From contig JALSUN010000160.1 in NCBI GenBank assembly GCA_027061425.1, positions 1 to 8,172 of the forward strand: 8,172 nt of DNA, read 5' to 3'. The notes beneath the pieces are model-generated. The model worked only from the letters and a program-made list of their open reading frames with translations, had not been told where the DNA came from and searched no databases. Below, one piece after another: positions 5,627 to 8,172 of this stretch (the first letter of the stretch is position 1; the number at the start of each line of letters is the position of its first letter). The position numbers and the translations under genes are program-made. The DNA is from Helicobacteraceae bacterium (GTDB lineage: Bacteria; Campylobacterota; Campylobacteria; Campylobacterales; Sulfurimonadaceae).

Positions 5627-6016
5627 CTATTTATGGACCTGTGTCTCTTGGAGTTTTTTCAGAAATTTTTCTGGAGTGAAAGATTTCTCCATACGTTTTG
5701 TCATAGGTTTACCCTTAGCATCTAAAAAGTAAAAGGTAGGCGTTGTATATACCTTGAGTCCTTGACGTTTGTCATACTCTGTATCAAGCTCTACCGCTAC
5801 AAACTTTGACTCCAAGAAGGGTGCAACAGTTGGATCCGTCAGCAGTGTTTCTTCTAAGATTTCGCAGAGGCTACAACTCTCTTTGGTAAACATCACTAAA
5901 ACAAGTTTTTGCTCTTGTTGCGCCATTTTCAGTGCTGACTTATAATCATCAGCCCACTCTAACTCAGCTAACAAGGAACTACTCAGAAAAAGTAAGATTA
6001 AAAAAATATTACGCAT
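5627..6016 (-). CDS. Exported thioredoxin-fold protein with CSLC active site
   Basis: A 129-residue periplasmic thiol-disulfide protein of the Thioredoxin_7/DUF255-like type. The signal peptide is about 1-17 (SSSLLA before ELEWADD). The active site is C48-S-L-C51 (KESCSLCEIL), the cis-proline is P93 (TTPTFYF), and no other cysteine is present. The shared WADDYKSAL opening, the KRQGLKVYTTPTFYFLD core and the KFLKKLQE end show it is a paralogue of the proteins at 4245-4640 and 6121-6510. The lack of other domains and its export fit a periplasmic reductase or a folding and repair partner, perhaps recharged by a DsbD-type membrane protein outside the window. It has its own TATAAT at 6042-6047 and a strong AAGGAG ribosome site, and is followed closely by the acidic-protein gene, with which it may be co-transcribed. 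Confidence 0.9.
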   Translation of the reverse strand: MRNIFLILLFLSSSLLAELEWADDYKSALKMAQQEQKLVLVMFTKESCSLCEILEETLLTDPTVAPFLESKFVAVELDTEYDKRQGLKVYTTPTFYFLDAKGKPMTKRMEKSFTPEKFLKKLQETQVHK

Positions 6017-6041
6017 AAAACTTCTCCTTCTCTATAACACT

Positions 6042-6047
6042 ATTATA
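6042..6047 (-). promoter_or_regulatory. -10 box for the CSLC thioredoxin-like gene
   Basis: TATAAT on the minus strand lies 25 bases before the ATG, giving a predicted leader of about 19 bases that carries AAGGAG 7 bases before the start. No -35 consensus is seen. Confidence 0.55.
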
Positions 6048-6120
6048 ACGCAGAGAGGAAGAAGAAAGATAACATAACTCAAGTAGCTCTGTAGGCTAGA
6101 CTCTACTAAAGAAATAATGC

Positions 6121-6510
6121 TTATTTTGCGGCACGTACCTCTTTAAGTTTTCTCATAAAACCATCGACAGTAGAACCACCCACCTTCATGTCACCTATCT
6201 GCTTTCCATCACTCGTTAGAAAATAAAAAGTAGGTGTTCCATAAACCGCATAACCTTCTTTATCATCGATATCCAGGTTAAGTTCTATCGGCACAAAGTA
6301 CTTTTTAACATAGTCCATCACCTTTTTTTGGGTATAGACATTCTCTTTCATTGTCTCACATACATGACAGTTGGTCAGTGTAAACATCAACATTACGATT
6401 TTTTTCTCTTTTTTTGCTTGTTCGAGTCCTGACTCATAATCTTCTGCCCAATTCAGATCAGCAAAAAGGGTCGCACCCATCACAAGTAGTAGTAGAAGTA
6501 TTTTTTTCAT
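6121..6510 (-). CDS. Exported thioredoxin-fold protein with CHVC active site
   Basis: A 129-residue periplasmic thioredoxin-like protein and third member of the local paralogue set. The signal peptide is about 1-17 (GATLFA before DLNWAED). The active site is C48-H-V-C51 (TNCHVCETM); a histidine between the cysteines is also seen in DsbA (CPHC), where it makes the disulfide more oxidising, so this copy may differ in redox behaviour from the CSLC copy. The cis-proline is P93 (GTPTFYF). The end, DGFMRKLKEV, matches the paralogues. It lies 73 bases after yceI with its own TATAAT at 6545-6550 and an AAGGAT ribosome site, so it may be read both from that promoter and from yceI. Its substrate cannot be told from sequence. 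Confidence 0.9.
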   Translation of the reverse strand: MKKILLLLLVMGATLFADLNWAEDYESGLEQAKKEKKIVMLMFTLTNCHVCETMKENVYTQKKVMDYVKKYFVPIELNLDIDDKEGYAVYGTPTFYFLTSDGKQIGDMKVGGSTVDGFMRKLKEVRAAK

Positions 6511-6544
6511 CAGTTGTATCCTTAAGGGGAGAATTATTTGTAGT

Positions 6545-6550
6545 ATTATA
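6545..6550 (-). promoter_or_regulatory. -10 box for the CHVC thioredoxin-like gene
   Basis: TATAAT on the minus strand lies 34 bases before the ATG. It overlaps by three bases the right arm of the hairpin at 6548-6571, so termination of yceI and initiation of this gene would compete for the same DNA. Confidence 0.5.
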
Positions 6551-6571
6551 CGACCAACAGGGTGGTCATAC
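6548..6571 (-). terminator. Hairpin after yceI, overlapping the next gene's promoter
   Basis: In minus-strand RNA, GUAUGACCA (6571-6563) pairs with UGGUCGUAU (6556-6548) as 9 base pairs with two G-U pairs and a 6-base loop. The two wobble pairs make the RNA stem better than the DNA palindrome, which favours an RNA role. No U-tract follows, so this is a weak or non-standard terminator, an mRNA-end stabiliser, or an operator. Confidence 0.4.
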
Positions 6572-6583
6572 GCTTAAAGCTCT

Positions 6584-7099
6584 CTATTTTGCTATGAGTG
6601 TAGAGGTCACATCAATGTTATCAAAGATCATCATACTCATAAAGTTATTATCTATTCCAAACTCTGTACGATCAACCACTGCTGTCAACTTAAGAGTAAC
6701 ACCACTGTCACTCACCGCAACTTTTTGCATCTTGAAAGTTACAGACTTCGTCACATCTTTGATCGTGATGTCTGCAATCACACTGTTCTCTGTTATTTTT
6801 GTAGATTTAAAAATGATCTCTTTAAACTTCACTTCATCAAAAAAGTCACTGCTGAGAAGATGATCATCACGTTTTGCATTATCAGTATTAATGCTGTCAA
6901 CTCTAATAACACCATCTATCGCTACCACCTTATCGCCATCAACAGTAATCGTACCGCTAAAGTCACTAAAGTTTCCATCAACACCTATAAACATCATCTT
7001 CGTTGCCTCAAAGGCAATGCTAGAGGCCTTAGTGTCTACCTTAAGTGTTGTACTCCATCCCATCACTGCCATTAAAAGCAGGGTCACTATAGTTTTCAT
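6584..7099 (-). CDS. yceI: Periplasmic YceI family lipid-binding protein
   Basis: A 171-residue exported protein with the YceI beta-barrel, which in characterised members binds isoprenoid or other hydrophobic ligands. The start chosen is the ATG at 7097-7099 because AAGGA (7107-7111) lies 7 bases before it and a normal signal peptide follows (about 1-16, MKTIVTLLLM...GWS). A start 8 codons upstream would put charged residues (MAKHKEIK) before the signal and has no better ribosome site. Family signatures: VDTKASSIAFEATK (21-34), the IRVDSINTDNAKRDDHLLSS (65-84) plus DFFD block with its conserved RDxHL, and DRTEFGID (143-150). It is followed by the CHVC thioredoxin-like gene and preceded by a possible promoter and an inverted repeat. 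The ligand is unknown; a link with quinone or isoprenoid handling is family-level inference. Confidence 0.93.
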   Translation of the reverse strand: MKTIVTLLLMAVMGWSTTLKVDTKASSIAFEATKMMFIGVDGNFSDFSGTITVDGDKVVAIDGVIRVDSINTDNAKRDDHLLSSDFFDEVKFKEIIFKSTKITENSVIADITIKDVTKSVTFKMQKVAVSDSGVTLKLTAVVDRTEFGIDNNFMSMMIFDNIDVTSTLIAK

Positions 7100-7106
7100 C
7101 TTTATT

Positions 7107-7111
7107 TCCTT
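7107..7111 (-). promoter_or_regulatory. Ribosome binding site deciding the yceI start
   Basis: AAGGA on the minus strand lies 7 bases before the ATG at 7097-7099. It lies inside what would be coding sequence if the longer start at 7123 were used, and therefore argues for the shorter protein. Confidence 0.75.
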
Positions 7112-7141
7112 ATGTTTGGCCATCGCCTTTTTTATAACCGC

Positions 7142-7147
7142 AGTATA
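7142..7147 (-). promoter_or_regulatory. Possible -10 box for yceI
   Basis: TATACT on the minus strand lies 42 bases before the yceI ATG. The inverted repeat at 7157-7175 falls across the spacer and -35 position, suggesting a regulated promoter. The second possibility is TAAAAT at 7188-7193, within the 14-mer shared with 5611-5624. Confidence 0.4.
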
Positions 7148-7156
7148 GTAAAGTTT

Positions 7157-7175
7157 GTCACAGAGTGTCTGTGAC
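7157..7175. repeat. 19-bp perfect inverted repeat upstream of yceI
   Basis: GTCACAGA (7157-7164) and TCTGTGAC (7168-7175) are perfect 8-bp arms around GTG. It lies between the end of aat (7278) and the yceI promoter. It may be an operator, because it covers the -35 region of the TATACT box. It may instead be a terminator stem for the clpA-aat transcript, though no U-tract follows on that strand. Confidence 0.5.
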
Positions 7176-7277
7176 TTTCATTACGTTATTTTACGATTTT
7201 ATATTCTAAGTATATTGTAGGTTTGTGAGTAGTTTGTGAAGCATATCCAAAATATGAAATTATGCCAGATTACAGTG

Positions 7278-7967
7278 CTACGATATTAATGGCATTTCAT
7301 TGCGCCACGCTTCTTCAGATACTGAGCAGTCTCTGTTTTTATATAAAAGCTCTAAAAAGTAGTCTCTATAAACTTCTATGGCACCTAAAGACTTGAGATG
7401 ATCTGTCGGTACTTGGGCATCAACAAACTTGTAACCCCATGCTTTAAGTTTTTCTATTAAAACGGCAAAAGCCACCTTTGAAGCATCATTTTTAAGCGCG
7501 AACATAGACTCACCGCAAAAGACCGCACCTACACTCAGACCATAAAGTCCACCCACCAATTCACCTTCATAATAGGCTTCCACAGAATGCGCTTGCTGCA
7601 GGGCATTAAGGCTACACATCGCTTCTATAAGATCAGGTTGCAGCCATGTGCCATTCTGTCCCGGGCGTTCTACTTTAGCACAATGCTGTAAGACCGCTTC
7701 AAAGTTGGTATCAAAACGTACTTCAAAATGTTTCATCCGTTTTTTTAGAGATTTTCGCAACTTAAAATCATCAAGATGTAAAATAAGGCGAGGGTCTGGT
7801 GACCACCATAAAATGGGGTCTTGTGCAGAGAACCAAGGAAAGATCCCCTCTCTATATGCCTTATAAAGCCGTGTAGGATTTAAGTCGCCTCCAAAGGCAA
7901 CAATCCCCTCTTCATTGGCAGAAGTCGGTGGAGGAAAGGTATGACTGTAGTTTAATTTTGGGATCAT
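7278..7967 (-). CDS. aat: Leucyl/phenylalanyl-tRNA--protein transferase
   Basis: Transfers Leu or Phe from aminoacyl-tRNA to proteins with N-terminal Lys or Arg, creating N-degrons for ClpS/ClpAP in the cytoplasm. At 229 residues it is close to the E. coli length of about 234. Signatures in order: GGDLNPTRLYKAYREGIFPWFS (26-47, given here in part), PILWWSPDPR (51-60), TWLQPDLIEAM (107-117), HSVEAYYEGELVGGLYG (127-143), VGAVFCGESMF (146-156) and DAQVPTDHLKSLGA (183-196). Its ATG overlaps the clpA stop (ATGA, 7964-7967), so translation is probably coupled and both are expressed together. The overlap puts the enzyme that makes the degron next to the unfoldase that reads it. The gene is complete, with no missing motif. 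Confidence 0.97.
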   Translation of the reverse strand: MIPKLNYSHTFPPPTSANEEGIVAFGGDLNPTRLYKAYREGIFPWFSAQDPILWWSPDPRLILHLDDFKLRKSLKKRMKHFEVRFDTNFEAVLQHCAKVERPGQNGTWLQPDLIEAMCSLNALQQAHSVEAYYEGELVGGLYGLSVGAVFCGESMFALKNDASKVAFAVLIEKLKAWGYKFVDAQVPTDHLKSLGAIEVYRDYFLELLYKNRDCSVSEEAWRNEMPLIS

Positions 7968-8172
7968 GCACTAAATTCAAAACTCAAGGCATCATCATAA
8001 TCTACTTTTACCGTGCCACCTTGTTTAAGAGCACCAAAAAGCATCTCATCTGTCAAACGGTCTTTGATCTTCTCTTGTATAACACGGGCCAATGGACGGG
8101 CACCCATCGCTACATCATACCCCATCTCAGCGAGGTAACCCTTAGCACGTTCTGTAATCTCAACAGTAATAT
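7964..8172 (-). CDS. clpA: ATP-dependent Clp protease ATP-binding subunit ClpA, C-terminal end only
   Basis: The last 68 residues of a Clp/Hsp100 unfoldase: the small subdomain of the second AAA+ module. GYDVAMGARPLARVIQEKIK (17-36 of the fragment) contains the sensor-2 GARP motif, followed by DEMLFGALKQGG. The match to ClpA is stronger than to ClpB or ClpX because of the GYDxAMGARPxARVIQ wording and the short end after LFGAL. The AAA+ modules and the IGL-type ClpP-binding loop would lie to the right of the window. It overlaps aat by 4 bases, and the pair supports the ClpA assignment because Aat products are ClpAP substrates. Confidence 0.92.
   Translation of the reverse strand, partial: ITVEITERAKGYLAEMGYDVAMGARPLARVIQEKIKDRLTDEMLFGALKQGGTVKVDYDDALSFEFSA

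Noticed and set aside
6070..6110. Possible stem (AGTAG...CTACT) between the CHVC and CSLC thioredoxin genes
   Set aside because: The arms are only 5 bases with a loop of about 16, and no T-run follows. This is expected by chance.
7100..7123. Longer yceI start at 7121-7123
   Set aside because: It would place eight mostly polar or charged residues before a normal signal peptide and would put the AAGGA ribosome site inside the coding region.
6414..7148. Several plus-strand open frames opposite yceI and the CHVC thioredoxin gene
   Set aside because: They lie antisense to genes with clear family motifs, show no signature or domain of their own, and have no ribosome sites. They are coding shadows.
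7157..7175. CRP/FNR-type binding site
   Set aside because: The half-sites are in the opposite order (TCACA...TGTGA and not TGTGA...TCACA), so it does not match the CRP consensus.
1..8172. tRNA, rRNA, CRISPR array, transposon ends, prophage or defence-system genes
   Set aside because: I looked for repeats with spacers, cloverleaf-like regions, transposase or integrase motifs and known defence domains and saw none. The GIY-YIG domain alone is not evidence for a mobile intron or defence system.

Overview
The window looks like chromosomal DNA from a Campylobacterota (epsilonproteobacterial) organism, probably of the Sulfurovum/Sulfurimonas type. This is inferred, not proven. The DNA is AT-rich and compact, with 4-base ATGA gene overlaps. 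Many genes have a bare TATAAT -10 box and no convincing -35 box. clpA is followed directly by aat, an arrangement I recall from Campylobacter. No RNA gene, CRISPR array, insertion sequence or prophage gene was seen, and no stretch over 300 bases lacks a gene.

Layout. (1) 1-1033, minus strand: an uncharacterised 124-residue protein, then a DEDDh 3'-5' exonuclease of the exonuclease X type that runs off the left edge. (2) 1034-1145: a divergent intergenic region with two back-to-back -10 boxes and a 16-bp perfect palindrome. (3) 1146-4212, plus strand: a tight three-gene operon, joined by two ATGA overlaps, encoding an exported Amidase_2 peptidoglycan amidase, a DUF819 membrane protein, and an L-Ala-D/L-Glu epimerase carrying a GIY-YIG nuclease-like domain at its C-terminus. 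(4) 4226-4280: a bidirectional terminator hairpin overlapping the end of the convergent gene. (5) 4245-7099, minus strand: three paralogous exported thioredoxin-fold proteins, one of which has lost the first cysteine of its CxxC motif. Between two of them sit a very acidic 88-residue protein and a membrane-anchored protein; a periplasmic YceI lipid-binding protein heads the block. (6) 7278-8172, minus strand: the end of clpA overlapping aat.

How the genes may work together. The plus-strand operon reads as a route for peptidoglycan peptide recovery: the amidase frees stem peptides outside the cytoplasmic membrane, the DUF819 protein is placed where an importer would be expected, and the epimerase converts L-Ala-D-Glu to the all-L dipeptide that ordinary peptidases can use. 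The importer role is inference from gene order only. The minus-strand block looks like an envelope redox and lipid-binding neighbourhood. The clpA-aat pair belongs to the bacterial N-degron pathway: Aat adds Leu/Phe to N-termini and ClpAP (with ClpS) degrades the products.

The points most worth a second look are the epimerase/GIY-YIG fusion, the possible amidase-transporter-epimerase pathway with a DUF819 protein in the transporter slot, the SxxC thioredoxin paralogue, and the unknown acidic/membrane gene pair.
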